64,000 bases of DNA from Candidatus Thiodiazotropha endoloripes (GTDB lineage: Bacteria; Pseudomonadota; Gammaproteobacteria; Chromatiales; Chromatiaceae): contig LVKA01000011.1 in assembly GCA_001709035.1 (NCBI GenBank), forward strand, positions 310,001 to 374,000, in the 5' to 3' direction. This document shows positions 35,848 through 44,381 of this stretch, in pieces. Made by a program: the position numbers and the translations under genes. Under the pieces are notes generated by a model. The model saw only the letters and a list, made by a program, of their open reading frames with translations. It made no database searches and had not been told where the DNA came from. Position 1 is the stretch's first letter, and the number at the start of each line of letters is the position of its first letter.

Positions 35848-36894
35848 ATGTTTTGGATAGTTCGAGTGCTGCTGCTGGCCGTGATGGTAATCCTTCCCGG
35901 CTGCGACAGAGGGCCGCAAGATCACCGCCAAACCCTGCTGGTGTTCGGCACCCTGCTGGATATCCAGGCCTATACCGATCAGCCGGAGCTGTTCAATGAG
36001 GCGGTCAGGGAGCTGGACAAGACCTTTCAAAAGATGCATCGGGAGTGGCATGCCTGGCAGGGAGAGGGGGAGCTGATCCGGCTGAATCGCGCACTGGCCG
36101 AAGGGGAGGCTCTGCAGGTATCGGCAGAGCTCGCCGCGTTGCTACATCAAGCCAGGCAATATGCGGTCGACAGTGAGCATCTGTTCAATCCGGCGATTGG
36201 CAAATTAATCGGCCTGTGGGGGTTTCACAGTGACCAGCCGCCAGGTGGGCCGCCGCCGCAGAAGGCGGATATCGAGGCCTTGTTGAACAGCAACCCAAAC
36301 ATGCAGGATGTCCGTTTTCAGGGGCATCAGGTCAGTAGCACGAATCCCATGGTCGCCATGGATCTGGGTGCATTTGCCAAAGGCTACGCCTTGAATCTGG
36401 CAATCGATGAGCTGAAACGAATGGGGATTGGCAACGCGATTGTCAATGCGGGTGGTGATCTCTGTGTCTCCGGGCGGCATGGTGAACGGCCCTGGGTCAT
36501 CGGCATTCGCCACCCGCTTGGAGAGGGGGTGATCGCCTCGGTTGGGGTGGCCGATGGTGAGTGTGTTCTGACCTCGGGAAACTATGAACGGTACCGGGAG
36601 TTTGAGGGAGTCCGCTACGCGCATATTATCGATCCACGCAGCGGCTATCCGGTGGCCCATGTGGCTTCCGCAACCGTAATCAGTAACCAGGGTGGGTTGG
36701 CCGATGCAGCGGCTACGGCACTGAGTGTGGCGGGTCCGGTCGATTGGCCGCGAATCGCAGCGAAGATGGGGTTAACACAAGTGATGCTGATTGATGATCA
36801 GGGGAAGGTCTACCTGACTCCACAGATGCAGTCGAGGATCAGTTTTCAGCAGCAGGTCGATGAGGTGGTGGTTACGGCTGAGACTTTCGATTGA
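35848..36894 (+). CDS. apbE: ApbE-type FAD:protein FMN transferase
   Basis: ApbE attaches FMN to Thr/Ser of periplasmic-facing proteins such as the Nqr/Rnf subunits. About 348 residues. The lipobox ILPGC gives lipidation at about residue 18. Conserved ApbE motifs include MDLGAFAKGYALNLAID, the glycine-rich VNAGGDLCVSG, TSGNYERYRE and HIIDPRSGYPV, followed by the ADAAATALSV region. These are the FAD- and Mg-binding residues. ATG 35848 was chosen for its signal peptide and the GGGATC upstream. In-frame TTG 35824 and ATG 35833 are alternatives. No nqr or rnf genes are in the window. Confidence 0.88.
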   Translation: MFWIVRVLLLAVMVILPGCDRGPQDHRQTLLVFGTLLDIQAYTDQPELFNEAVRELDKTFQKMHREWHAWQGEGELIRLNRALAEGEALQVSAELAALLHQARQYAVDSEHLFNPAIGKLIGLWGFHSDQPPGGPPPQKADIEALLNSNPNMQDVRFQGHQVSSTNPMVAMDLGAFAKGYALNLAIDELKRMGIGNAIVNAGGDLCVSGRHGERPWVIGIRHPLGEGVIASVGVADGECVLTSGNYERYREFEGVRYAHIIDPRSGYPVAHVASATVISNQGGLADAAATALSVAGPVDWPRIAAKMGLTQVMLIDDQGKVYLTPQMQSRISFQQQVDEVVVTAETFD

Positions 36895-36924
36895 TTCGTT
36901 TTCTAAGTCGGCAAATAAACGCAA

Positions 36925-36938
36925 ATTGGATTCGTGTT
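36925..36938 (+). repeat. Family B repeat fragment
   Basis: ATTGGATTCGTGTT, the 5' part of the family B end only, about 30 bases after apbE. Confidence 0.5.
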
Positions 36939-37031
36939 TGGGATTCTACCCATACAGCGGCATAGCCTGTCACTGCTGATCCGTTAACGCACAATTAGCC
37001 AAGGAGATGCATATAAGCCCCTCTCCCCCAG

Positions 37032-37056
37032 CCCCTCTCCCGCAAGGGGAGAGGGG
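37032..37056. repeat. Family D hairpin, copy 1
   Basis: CCCCTCTCCC, GCAA, GGGGAGAGGGG form a strong hairpin. An inverted near-identical copy lies at 46782-46806. The 430-base gap 36895-37324 otherwise shows only repeat pieces and no gene. Confidence 0.65.
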
Positions 37057-37090
37057 AGCTACTCTCTCTGTCTGTTCGGCATGCTGATGA

Positions 37091-37110
37091 TTAGTGTTAA
37101 CAGGCCCTAG
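37091..37110 (+). repeat. Family B repeat end
   Basis: TTAGTGTTAACAGGCCCTAG, the terminal 20 bases of family B, in the gap between apbE and bioA. Confidence 0.75.
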
Positions 37111-37324
37111 GAACCTCTTTTTGTGCTACAAAACTCGATAAGCGAGAGAAACCAACTGAAACTAACCCATTAGAATCATATCGATCAAAGTCTATGAGAC
37201 AGCAGTGATAGCCTCTGATTATTTGCGGCTATTGGCAGTGATTGGCGTCCATGCGCGGTTTGAAGAAACTGCTCCAGGCCAATCCGCATCAACACAACTA
37301 TTCGCGTGCATTAGCGGACTGTAA

Positions 37325-38614
37325 TCAAATAGGGCAACGCTCAACAACCTCAAACACCACGGAGGTGAGTCTATTCAAATCTTCATCTTCGATAACGAAG
37401 GGTGGCATCAGGTAGACCAGTTTGCCGAAGGGCCGGACCCAGACACCAGCGTCAACGAAGCATTGTTGAATATGTTTCATGTCCACCGGTTTTTTCAGTT
37501 CCACAACACCGATCGCACCGAGTACCCGCACCTCTTCCACCTGGGGCAGTTCCCGGCATGGGGCGAGTCCCTGTTGGAGCCGTTGTTCAATGTTTTTGAT
37601 CCGTTCCTGCCAGGGGGAGCTCAATAGCAGGTCGATACTGGTCAGCGCCACACGGCACGCCAGTGGGTTGGCCATGAAGGTTGGGCCATGCATAAACAAT
37701 CCCGGCTCTCCCCGGCTGATGGTCTGGCTGATCTCCTCAGTCGTAAGGGTGGCGGCCAGGCTCATATAACCACCGGTCAGAGATTTGCCGACACACATGA
37801 TGTCCGGTGTGACATCCGCATATTCACAGGCAAACAGTTTACCGGTACGACCAAATCCGGTAGCGATCTCGTCAAGGATCAGCAGCACACCATACTGATC
37901 GCATAACCGGCGTACCTCTTTAAGATACTCCACCGAGTAGAATCGCATACCACCCGTGCCTTGCACGATCGGTTCGAGCACCAGAGCGGCAATCTCATGA
38001 TGATGTTGCTCCAGCTTATCGGTCAATCCTTTTGCCCCATCCCCTTTGCAGGGGTGCCCGAAATAGCAGGTCGGTGCATCGGCAAAGTGCTGTTTTGGCA
38101 GGATTTCAGAAAACAGACTGTGCATCCCCGTTTCTGGATCACAGAGCGACATGGCGCCGAAGGTGTCGCCATGATACCCCTTGCGGATGGTCAGAAAGCG
38201 CTGTTTTTCCGGCTCTCCCTTGTCATGCCAGTACTGGATGGCCATTTTCATGGCGACCTCTACCGAGACGGAGCCTGAGTCGGAGAAAAAGACACTCTGC
38301 AGGGATTCCGGTGTGATTTCGATCAGTTTTCTGGCCAGATCCGTGGCGGGTTGGTGGGTCAGTCCACCGAACATGACATGGGCCAGCTGTTCGGCCTGCT
38401 CGGTAATCGCCTGATTCATCTGGGGATGGTTATAGCCGTGGATCGCACACCACCAGGAGGACATGCCATCGATTAGCTCTCTGCCATCAGCCAGTGTGAT
38501 ACGCACACCGTCTGCGGATACCACAGGATAGACCGGTAGATCGGCACCAATTGCACTGTACGGGTGCCAAACGTGCGCTTTATCAAAGGCTATCCAGTCT
38601 TCACTATTACTCAT
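37325..38614 (-). CDS. bioA: BioA, adenosylmethionine-8-amino-7-oxononanoate aminotransferase
   Basis: BioA transfers an amino group from S-adenosylmethionine to KAPA, giving DAPA in biotin synthesis. It is a PLP-dependent class III aminotransferase of 429 residues. Signature pieces are [10 protein letters not shown] near the N-terminus, [16 protein letters not shown], the metal/PLP Asp in [15 protein letters not shown], and the PLP Lys in [19 protein letters not shown] 38614 gives the usual N-terminus ([16 protein letters not shown]); a longer start at 38680 is unlikely. No other bio genes are in the window. Confidence 0.93.
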   Translation of the reverse strand: MSNSEDWIAFDKAHVWHPYSAIGADLPVYPVVSADGVRITLADGRELIDGMSSWWCAIHGYNHPQMNQAITEQAEQLAHVMFGGLTHQPATDLARKLIEITPESLQSVFFSDSGSVSVEVAMKMAIQYWHDKGEPEKQRFLTIRKGYHGDTFGAMSLCDPETGMHSLFSEILPKQHFADAPTCYFGHPCKGDGAKGLTDKLEQHHHEIAALVLEPIVQGTGGMRFYSVEYLKEVRRLCDQYGVLLILDEIATGFGRTGKLFACEYADVTPDIMCVGKSLTGGYMSLAATLTTEEISQTISRGEPGLFMHGPTFMANPLACRVALTSIDLLLSSPWQERIKNIEQRLQQGLAPCRELPQVEEVRVLGAIGVVELKKPVDMKHIQQCFVDAGVWVRPFGKLVYLMPPFVIEDEDLNRLTSVVFEVVERCPI

Positions 38615-38721
38615 AAAGTAAGCTGTCTGTTGATTCGGGATGCAGAGATTAACAGATATCAGTCCTTCGGGATAATGCACCGGATGTGATCGGCAGCCGC
38701 TTTATCGAATTAAAATCCCAT

Positions 38722-38739
38722 TGTTACTGAACCGTAACA
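38722..38739. promoter_or_regulatory. Inverted repeat between bioA and the CDGSH gene
   Basis: TGTTAC, a 6-base spacer, then GTAACA form a perfect 6+6 inverted repeat about 108 bases upstream of bioA and 205 bases upstream of the CDGSH gene. It could be a regulator site; it does not clearly match the BirA consensus. Confidence 0.35.
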
Positions 38740-38817
38740 TCGGGCCGATGAGCCATTTTCTTTCGCTGTCCGATATGATAACTATGGAGATTCCCGAGGC
38801 CTGTCAGCGCGGACCCC

Positions 38818-38835
38818 ATTGGGTTCGTGTTAACA
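38818..38835 (+). repeat. Family B repeat fragment
   Basis: ATTGGGTTCGTGTTAACA, one change from consensus, lacking the GGCCCTAG tail. It lies upstream of the CDGSH gene. Confidence 0.55.
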
Positions 38836-38943
38836 AATCCTTACACTAAAACCGTTGATCCCCTAGGGATAAGGCCTGCAACCATCAGCTTGTGACAAGA
38901 TTCACTGGTTGTACGTCTCCGGTTAATAACAGAGGAGTAAACG

Positions 38944-39189
38944 ATGGATAAACCTGTAGTAGCGGCCAAACAGCCAATCGATGTGGATCTCGTGGCTGGC
39001 AAAGAGTATTGGTGGTGTGCCTGTGGACGGTCTGACAGTCAGCCGTTTTGTGACGGCTCGCATCGCGGTACCGGCATCGAGCCACTCGGTTTCAAAGCGG
39101 AGAAAAACGGTGAAGCCTGGCTCTGCCGCTGCAAACAGACCAAAACACCACCCTATTGCGACGGTAGCCACAAACAGGTGGAAGATTAG
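38944..39189 (+). CDS. Small CDGSH iron-sulfur protein with two CDGSH motifs
   Basis: An 81-residue protein with two CDGSH units: CACGRSDSQPFCDGSH (about 25-40) and CRCKQTKTPPYCDGSH (about 61-76). Each gives the three Cys and one His that bind a 2Fe-2S cluster (mitoNEET type), so two clusters per chain are expected. Such proteins are redox-active cluster or electron carriers. The ribosome-binding site GAGGAG lies seven bases upstream. It is a single-gene unit, divergent from bioA. A family A element lies about 90 bases downstream. Confidence 0.88.
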   Translation: MDKPVVAAKQPIDVDLVAGKEYWWCACGRSDSQPFCDGSHRGTGIEPLGFKAEKNGEAWLCRCKQTKTPPYCDGSHKQVED

Positions 39190-39280
39190 TTGCATGCTGA
39201 AGGATGGGCAAAGGAGATGCCCATAAGCAGAATGGGCTAAGGGCCGGGTGTCATGCCCGGTTTGGCCACAACCTCTCTCT

Positions 39281-39484
39281 AGTGTACCTCGTCATAGATT
39301 CTGTACCATTCAGAGCCACCCCAATACGCCAGATCAATGCGTGGCTCCCTACGGGCGAGCCGGCAAGGGGCCATCCGCGTCGTTATGCCTCTTGGAAAGG
39401 GCATGCCATTCCCGGCGAGGCATGCCTTACGGCTAGCCCCTTGCCGACTCGCTGAATGGTACAGAATCTATGACGAGGTACACT
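39281..39484. mobile_element. Family A inverted-repeat element (MITE-like), copy 1
   Basis: The ends are perfect 33-bp inverted repeats (39281-39313 and 39452-39484), beginning AGTGTACCTCGTCATAGATT. The 204-bp element holds an inner arm (GGCAAGGGGC pairing with GCCCCTTGCC) and encodes no protein. It is a shorter version of the copy at 44382-44646. Its right end supplies the last four codons and stop codon of the GGDEF gene on the minus strand (CTSS-TAG). This looks like a non-autonomous element moved by a transposase not present here. Confidence 0.85.
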
Positions 39485-40625
39485 CGGCCCCTTTTTTCTT
39501 ATCCAACGCACCTTTGTCCGAGTGCTTTTCCAATCCCTCCGGGATTTCATGTTCGATCCGGTTTCTGCCATTCGATTTGGCAATGTAGAGGGCCTGGTCG
39601 GCACAGGCCAAAAGGTGGTTGCCCAACTCTTTGTGGTGGCTCTTTCCCAGCATTGGCAGAGTTTCACTGACTCCGATGGAGACACTCAACTGCAGGTTCA
39701 CCCCCTGGTCCAGATAGACCGGATGTGAATTGACCTCAAGGCGAATCCGCTCGGCCAGCAGCAGTGCCTCCGACAGGTTGGTCTGAGGTAGCAGGATGGC
39801 GAACTCCTCACCACCGTAACGGGTGGCCACATCACTGGCGCGTAACTGGGAGCGGATACGTTTTGCCAACTCTCTCAACACCTGGTCCCCGGCCGGGTGA
39901 CCATAGTTGTCATTGATCCGTTTGAAATGGTCGGCATCGATAAACAGACAGCTCAGCGGCTGGCGATAACGGCTGGCCCGGGAGAGCTCCTCTTCCAGAC
40001 GGCGGTCCAGATAGCGGCGGTTGTGCAGTTCAGTGAGTGGGTCGGTAAGGCCGCTGATCAGAAGTCGTTCCCGGTTGGTGACGTTTTCCAGGCAGACACC
40101 ACAGATGGTAGCCAGGCGGGCGAGAAAGTCTGTCGCATGTTGTCGGGTAAACCGGTTCGCGTCCTGGCTGCCCAGATTGATGCTGCCCACCAGATGATTG
40201 CTGCAGATCAGAGGCAGGATAGCGATACTTTTAAGATTCCTCGGCTGATCGAACAGGTTGTTGTATTCCGGAGTGAGAAAGGGACCCAGCCAAGGGCTCT
40301 TCAGTCGAAGAAAGCGCTGATTGATAACTCCCAGGTCATCCACGAAGCGGACGTAGGGGAATGCATCGACGGGAATGCCGTTGTTACTCAGTAGGTGTCG
40401 AATCTCATGGTCAGGATCCAGCATCAGTAATTGAATATCGTCGACCTCAAACGAGGCGAGCAAGCCTTCGCTCATACCGCTCAATAGTTCGCCCAGGGAT
40501 TCGGCACTTAGCAGCTCAAGCTCCCGGGCATAGAAGCGCCCCAGGGTCTCCTGGTTCTCTACAGCCTTACGGGTCAGTTCTTTCAAACGTAGACGTAGGA
40601 TTCGGTTTTCTTCTTTCAGATCCAT
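39468..40625 (-). CDS. GAF-like/GGDEF diguanylate cyclase
   Basis: A 385-residue soluble protein. An N-terminal coil and a DUF484/GAF-like sensor (about 35-190; LKSIAILPLICSNHLVGSIN) are followed by a GGDEF domain (about 200-365) with RYGGEEF. An RxxD product-inhibition site (RASD) lies five residues before it. It has FIDADHFKRINDNYGH, so cyclic-di-GMP synthesis is expected. The C-terminal residues after about 381 come from a family A element, so the original C-terminus was probably different by a few residues. It lies convergent with the CDGSH gene. Confidence 0.85.
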   Translation of the reverse strand: MDLKEENRILRLRLKELTRKAVENQETLGRFYARELELLSAESLGELLSGMSEGLLASFEVDDIQLLMLDPDHEIRHLLSNNGIPVDAFPYVRFVDDLGVINQRFLRLKSPWLGPFLTPEYNNLFDQPRNLKSIAILPLICSNHLVGSINLGSQDANRFTRQHATDFLARLATICGVCLENVTNRERLLISGLTDPLTELHNRRYLDRRLEEELSRASRYRQPLSCLFIDADHFKRINDNYGHPAGDQVLRELAKRIRSQLRASDVATRYGGEEFAILLPQTNLSEALLLAERIRLEVNSHPVYLDQGVNLQLSVSIGVSETLPMLGKSHHKELGNHLLACADQALYIAKSNGRNRIEHEIPEGLEKHSDKGALDKKKGAECTSS

Positions 40626-40812
40626 TTATGTTACGCAATCGCCACCTGGGTGGAGTATCGGCCAGTCAGAGATGATCTTGAGGTCTATTAGCCCGGCGAC
40701 CCAATCGTTTACTTTCAGGGCCTCAAGCAGACCCTTGTCAGGAGCCACAACGCCGAGCAAGGGTCTGCTTGAAGTTCCTAACAATCTGAAATATAAAGAC
40801 AGGCCGCCATGA

Positions 40813-40890
40813 GCCTGTCTGCAAACTCCGTTATCAAAACTCGCTGTAGGCGTGCTACAGCGGCGTTTTGATGCCTCGCTGCAGGCAGGC
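40813..40890. repeat. Family C palindromic repeat, copy 2
   Basis: A palindrome with the inner stem CGCTGTAG / CTACAGCG and the outer stem ATCAAAAC / GTTTTGAT, flanked by GCCTG...CAGGC arms. It matches the copy at 17588-17662. It lies in the 320-base gap 40626-40946, which otherwise holds no gene. Confidence 0.7.
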
Positions 40891-40946
40891 TAAAGGCGGT
40901 TGAAAGTGAACGATTGGGTCGCCGGATTAACAATCATATGCGTTGT

Positions 40947-41981
40947 TCAGATGCCGCTGCCAACCCGCCAGAGTTGATAGTCGGGCTGATTGATGTAGCC
41001 GCGGCTGGTGATGTAACTGATCACATTGCGCAATCGGTAGAAACGCACCACAGAATCGACCCGGATGATCTCATTACCCTGTTCATCGAAGAACAGCAGG
41101 GAAGGGGTGTAGAAGAGTCCAAGCTGCTTGGCCCATTGGCTGGCGTTGGTCTTTTGTCCATCCGGGGTGATGATGGGCGTGTCGGATCGAATATCGAGCT
41201 GTACATTATCGAATGATCTGACCAGCTTGTTGATCGCCGGATCCCTCAGCGGTTGGCCATGCAGTACATCACAGGCATGGCAGTTACCCTGTTCGAAAAA
41301 CACCACCAGTGGACGTTGCCCCGGGAACCGGCTGCGGTCGAGATTGTGTGGCGGGGGGATGAAGAACGCCTCTTCGTTGAGGTCACCCGCTTCAAACGCC
41401 GTACTCGCCTCGCCTCTGGCCAGATAGTCAGGAAAGCTCTCGTTACGATAGTGTTGATCGGCAACATACTCCAGGGCCGCACGAAACTGATAGGGGGGGT
41501 AGTAGCCCCGCAGCCGTAGCACCTCATCCCCCTGTTGATTGAAAAAGATCAGTGATGGGGTGAAATTGGTCTTCTCGCGAACGGCAAAATCCCTTTGCGT
41601 GAGGGTCTCCCCACTTAAGGTGGTCAGCTCTTCACTGCTCCAGATGTCGATGGGAATGATATCGAAGTGGCGGCGGGTGTAGGTGGTGATGTCGCTGAGA
41701 CCGAAGTTGACCTCCAGCAGCATCTTGCAATAGGCACAGCGTTTTTGGCCAAAGTAGAGAACAATACCTTTTTTGTCATCCTCCATGGCCTCCTCAAGAT
41801 CCGCCGGCAGATCGAGAAAACTCTTCTTGAACCAATCCGGGTATTGCAACAGATCTTCTAAGGGGAAGTCGTCGAACGCATAGACATCATCTTCGGATTC
41901 GATGGCGAAGAGTTGATGGTATGGGATGAATAGCAGGTATACCCATAGGGTCAGCAATAGTATTCTGCGTCGCTTGGTCAT
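40947..41981 (-). CDS. Tandem thioredoxin-fold protein (SoxW-like)
   Basis: A 344-residue exported protein. The signal peptide or anchor (about 7-26) is followed by two thioredoxin-like domains (about 55-175 and 215-330). Each has an active CxxC (RCAYCK at C82/C85; NCHACD at C234/C237) and a cis-Pro loop (NFTPSLIFF, FYTPSLLFF). SoxW-type thioredoxins keep periplasmic sulfur-oxidation or cytochrome-maturation proteins reduced. A duplicated single-chain form is less usual. No sox genes are in the window, so the role remains inferred. Confidence 0.72.
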   Translation of the reverse strand: MTKRRRILLLTLWVYLLFIPYHQLFAIESEDDVYAFDDFPLEDLLQYPDWFKKSFLDLPADLEEAMEDDKKGIVLYFGQKRCAYCKMLLEVNFGLSDITTYTRRHFDIIPIDIWSSEELTTLSGETLTQRDFAVREKTNFTPSLIFFNQQGDEVLRLRGYYPPYQFRAALEYVADQHYRNESFPDYLARGEASTAFEAGDLNEEAFFIPPPHNLDRSRFPGQRPLVVFFEQGNCHACDVLHGQPLRDPAINKLVRSFDNVQLDIRSDTPIITPDGQKTNASQWAKQLGLFYTPSLLFFDEQGNEIIRVDSVVRFYRLRNVISYITSRGYINQPDYQLWRVGSGI

Positions 41982-42350
41982 AGATCTCGGCTCATGTTGG
42001 AGCCCGGAGCGTTTTTAATTCCATCGACACCAAAAATAACCGAAACCCATTAGGGTAATTGTGGTGTGATGGGACATCTTATTCGTGAGCACTGACGGAT
42101 TACCACCATCCCGGCGCCATTCCATACCCTGGATGCTCTTTATTGATATCTCTTCAGTCTAGCTGACTGAAAGGGAAATCTGAACAGGTATTGGTATTTG
42201 ATGTCTGAATTGGCTATCGTTCCGTGAGAGACGGGGTTGTCGTTGATGAGCATTGATTGGGCATCCCTCGCTGTCTCATTTTATAAGTTAGGGTAGTAGC
42301 CTTACTGCAGCCTGTCTGGCTCTGGAAGGTCGGTATGGAGAATATTAAAG
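41982..42350. other. Intergenic region with divergent promoters
   Basis: About 370 bases between two divergent genes; no ORF or repeat was recognised. It should hold both promoters. Confidence 0.4.
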
Positions 42351-42902
42351 ATGAAAAAAATTGCACTTTACGTGGCAACTTTGGCGCTCTTCGCATCCGT
42401 GTCTGCAAAGGCTGAGGGGGATCCGGCAGCTTACTGCAAGCAAGCGGCAAAACTCTACCAGGATAAAGATATAGCGGGTGCTGTGGAGGAGGCGAAATGG
42501 TGCCTGGAATCTCTGGAGCAGATTCAACAGTCGCAAAAGGGTGACCGTTTTGCCAAACAGGTGGCCGGTTGGCAGCGAGGTGAGGTTTCAAAGCAGAAAG
42601 CCATGGGCATGTCGATGATTGAGACCGAGTACAGTAAGGGAAATAAGTCCATTAAGGTGAGTTACAACAGCGGTGTCAGTGGCATGGGGGCGATGTTCAG
42701 CCAGATGGGACTGGCTGGCGGTGGTAAAAAGATCCGCCTGGGGCGCTATACCGGCCTGGTGCTGGACGAGGGTAGAAACAATGAGATCCTGATCAATTTG
42801 AAGATGACCCAGGGTATGGTCAATCTCTCCTCCGATACCGCCTCGATGGCTGAGCTGCAGGCCTTCGCCAAGGCCTTTCCGATCAAGGATATCGATCAGT
42901 AG
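42351..42902 (+). CDS. Exported protein of unknown function
   Basis: A 183-residue protein with a clean signal peptide (about 1-21, ending SAKA). The mature part starts with Cys-containing helices (YCKQAAKLYQDKDIAGAVEE, TPR-like). A Gly/Ser/Met-rich central part (SGVSGMGAMFSQMGLAGGGK) and a beta-like end follow. The family was not recognised. The ribosome-binding site GGAGAA is present. It converges on cysQ with a strong hairpin between them. Confidence 0.6.
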   Translation: MKKIALYVATLALFASVSAKAEGDPAAYCKQAAKLYQDKDIAGAVEEAKWCLESLEQIQQSQKGDRFAKQVAGWQRGEVSKQKAMGMSMIETEYSKGNKSIKVSYNSGVSGMGAMFSQMGLAGGGKKIRLGRYTGLVLDEGRNNEILINLKMTQGMVNLSSDTASMAELQAFAKAFPIKDIDQ

Positions 42903-42924
42903 AACGCACTCTGTTCGTCAATTT

Positions 42925-42952
42925 ACGGGTTCCCGGGTTTGTGGGAACCCGT
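42925..42952. terminator. Bidirectional hairpin between the exported protein gene and cysQ
   Basis: ACGGGTTCCC, an 8-base loop, then GGGAACCCGT form a perfect 10-bp stem between two converging stop codons. There is no clear T-run on either side, but position and strength suggest a shared terminator. Confidence 0.55.
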
Positions 42953-42975
42953 CTGAATACATGATCCCTCGACGC

Positions 42976-43770
42976 TCAGCCCAGGTATCCAGTCCATTCA
43001 ATGCTGGTATCGCCGAACACCAGAAAATGTGGATTGAGCAGCGAATCCTTGGTGTTGTAGCGGAGTGTCTCACCCTGCAAAGTGGTGACCTCTCCACCTG
43101 CGGCTTCCACTACGGCCTGTGCCGCCCCGGTATCCCACTCTGAGGTTGGGCCCAAACGGGGGTAGATGTCGGCCATGCCTTCGGCGACCAGGCAGAGCTT
43201 GAGTGAGCTGCCCATGCTGACCAGCTCATGTTCGCCCAGATTATCGAGAAAGCGTTGTAGGGAGTCCCCGGCGTGGGAACGGCTACCGGCCACCCGAGCC
43301 GGTTTCTGACAGTTGGCTGTCACGCTGATCCTCTGCGGTGGCTGGTTACCGATCTGTTTGCTGGCACTCTGTCCGGGAATTCCGTAATAGAGGGTCTTGA
43401 TGACTGGGGCGTAGACCGCACCGAAGCTGGGCCTGTGACCGTCGATCAGAGCAATATTGACGGTGAACTCCCCGTTTCTTTTGACAAATTCACGGGTACC
43501 GTCCAGGGGGTCGATCAGCCAATAGCGTTGCCAGCTGCTTCTGGTGGCGAAGGGGACTTTGGCGGACTCTTCAGAGAGTACCGGGATCTCCGGAGTGAGT
43601 CGCTCCAGGGTCGACACGATCAGCTGGTGAGCGGCCAGATCAGCCGCGGTGAGGGGTGAGTTGTCCTGCTTGGTCTCGATTTCGAATTCGGTATCGTAGA
43701 TTTCCAGGATGGCCTCTCCGGCTTCACGGATCAGGTTCAACAGTTGATCGATCGGTATGGGGAGTGTCAT
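42976..43770 (-). CDS. cysQ: CysQ, 3'(2'),5'-bisphosphate nucleotidase
   Basis: CysQ removes the 3'-phosphate of PAP, a by-product of sulfate assimilation, to give AMP. The 264 residues show the inositol-monophosphatase fold motifs. These are the metal-site Glu in VLSEES, the signature LIDPLDGTREFVKRNGEF (motif WLIDPLDGT type), and SEWDTGAAQAVVEAAGG near the end. ATG 43770 overlaps the nudE stop (ATGA), so the two genes are translationally coupled; an ORF extension to 43794 would overlap nudE and is not needed. nudE lies upstream. Confidence 0.92.
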   Translation of the reverse strand: MTLPIPIDQLLNLIREAGEAILEIYDTEFEIETKQDNSPLTAADLAAHQLIVSTLERLTPEIPVLSEESAKVPFATRSSWQRYWLIDPLDGTREFVKRNGEFTVNIALIDGHRPSFGAVYAPVIKTLYYGIPGQSASKQIGNQPPQRISVTANCQKPARVAGSRSHAGDSLQRFLDNLGEHELVSMGSSLKLCLVAEGMADIYPRLGPTSEWDTGAAQAVVEAAGGEVTTLQGETLRYNTKDSLLNPHFLVFGDTSIEWTGYLG

Positions 43771-44303
43771 GTCAATACGTTCCTTGCCAGGCAAAGCGCT
43801 GCTATCGAGCGCGCCTCCGTAAAATCGGGTTGTGCGATTAGATTGTCCCAGTCGGAGAGTTTCCAGGGGACTACCTCGATGGGTTCAGGTTCATCCCCAA
43901 CCAGTTGCTGGGGATAGAGATCCCGGGCGAGGATAGCATAGGTGTGGTGCTGGATGTAGGCTGGTGCAATGGTGAAGGTCTTGAGTATTTCAAGCTCTCT
44001 TGCGGCATAGCCCACCTCCTCCTGCATCTCCCGATTGGCGGCCTGCAGGGGATCCTCGCCTGGCTCCATGCGACCCTTGGGTAGCGCCAGTTGATAGTCC
44101 TGGCTGCCGGCGGAATATTCACGGATCAACAGCACAGTCTCATCATCCAGCATGGGAATCACCAGAACCGAGCCTGTTTTACCGCCAAGCAGGCGTTCAT
44201 AGACCCGTTTTTCTCCATTGCTGAACTCCAGGCCCAGCTGCTCGACACGAAACAGCCGGGTTTCCGCGATCAATTGCTGTGAAACAATCTTGGGTTTTGT
44301 CAC
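43767..44303 (-). CDS. nudE: NudE, ADP-compound NUDIX hydrolase
   Basis: NudE cleaves ADP-ribose, NADH and Ap3A-type compounds. The 178 residues match E. coli NudE in length. The start region RLFRVEQLGLEFSNGEKRVY and the NUDIX box GRMEPGEDPLQAANREMQEE (full GX5EX7REUXEEXGU) are present. DLYPQQLVGDEPEPIEVVPW is a NudE signature. The start is taken as GTG 44303 by homology. The open frame continues upstream for 94 more codons into a family A element and would give a false N-terminus. The gene is upstream of and overlaps cysQ, and is divergent from yrfG, an arrangement also seen in E. coli for nudE/yrfG. Confidence 0.88.
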   Translation of the reverse strand: MTKPKIVSQQLIAETRLFRVEQLGLEFSNGEKRVYERLLGGKTGSVLVIPMLDDETVLLIREYSAGSQDYQLALPKGRMEPGEDPLQAANREMQEEVGYAARELEILKTFTIAPAYIQHHTYAILARDLYPQQLVGDEPEPIEVVPWKLSDWDNLIAQPDFTEARSIAALCLARNVLT

Positions 44304-44381
44304 TACATCATCCGGTATGGGATCGATACGGCCTGCACCGGTCAGGGGCGGCCACTTAAGTTGGAATTTCGCAGGTACACT

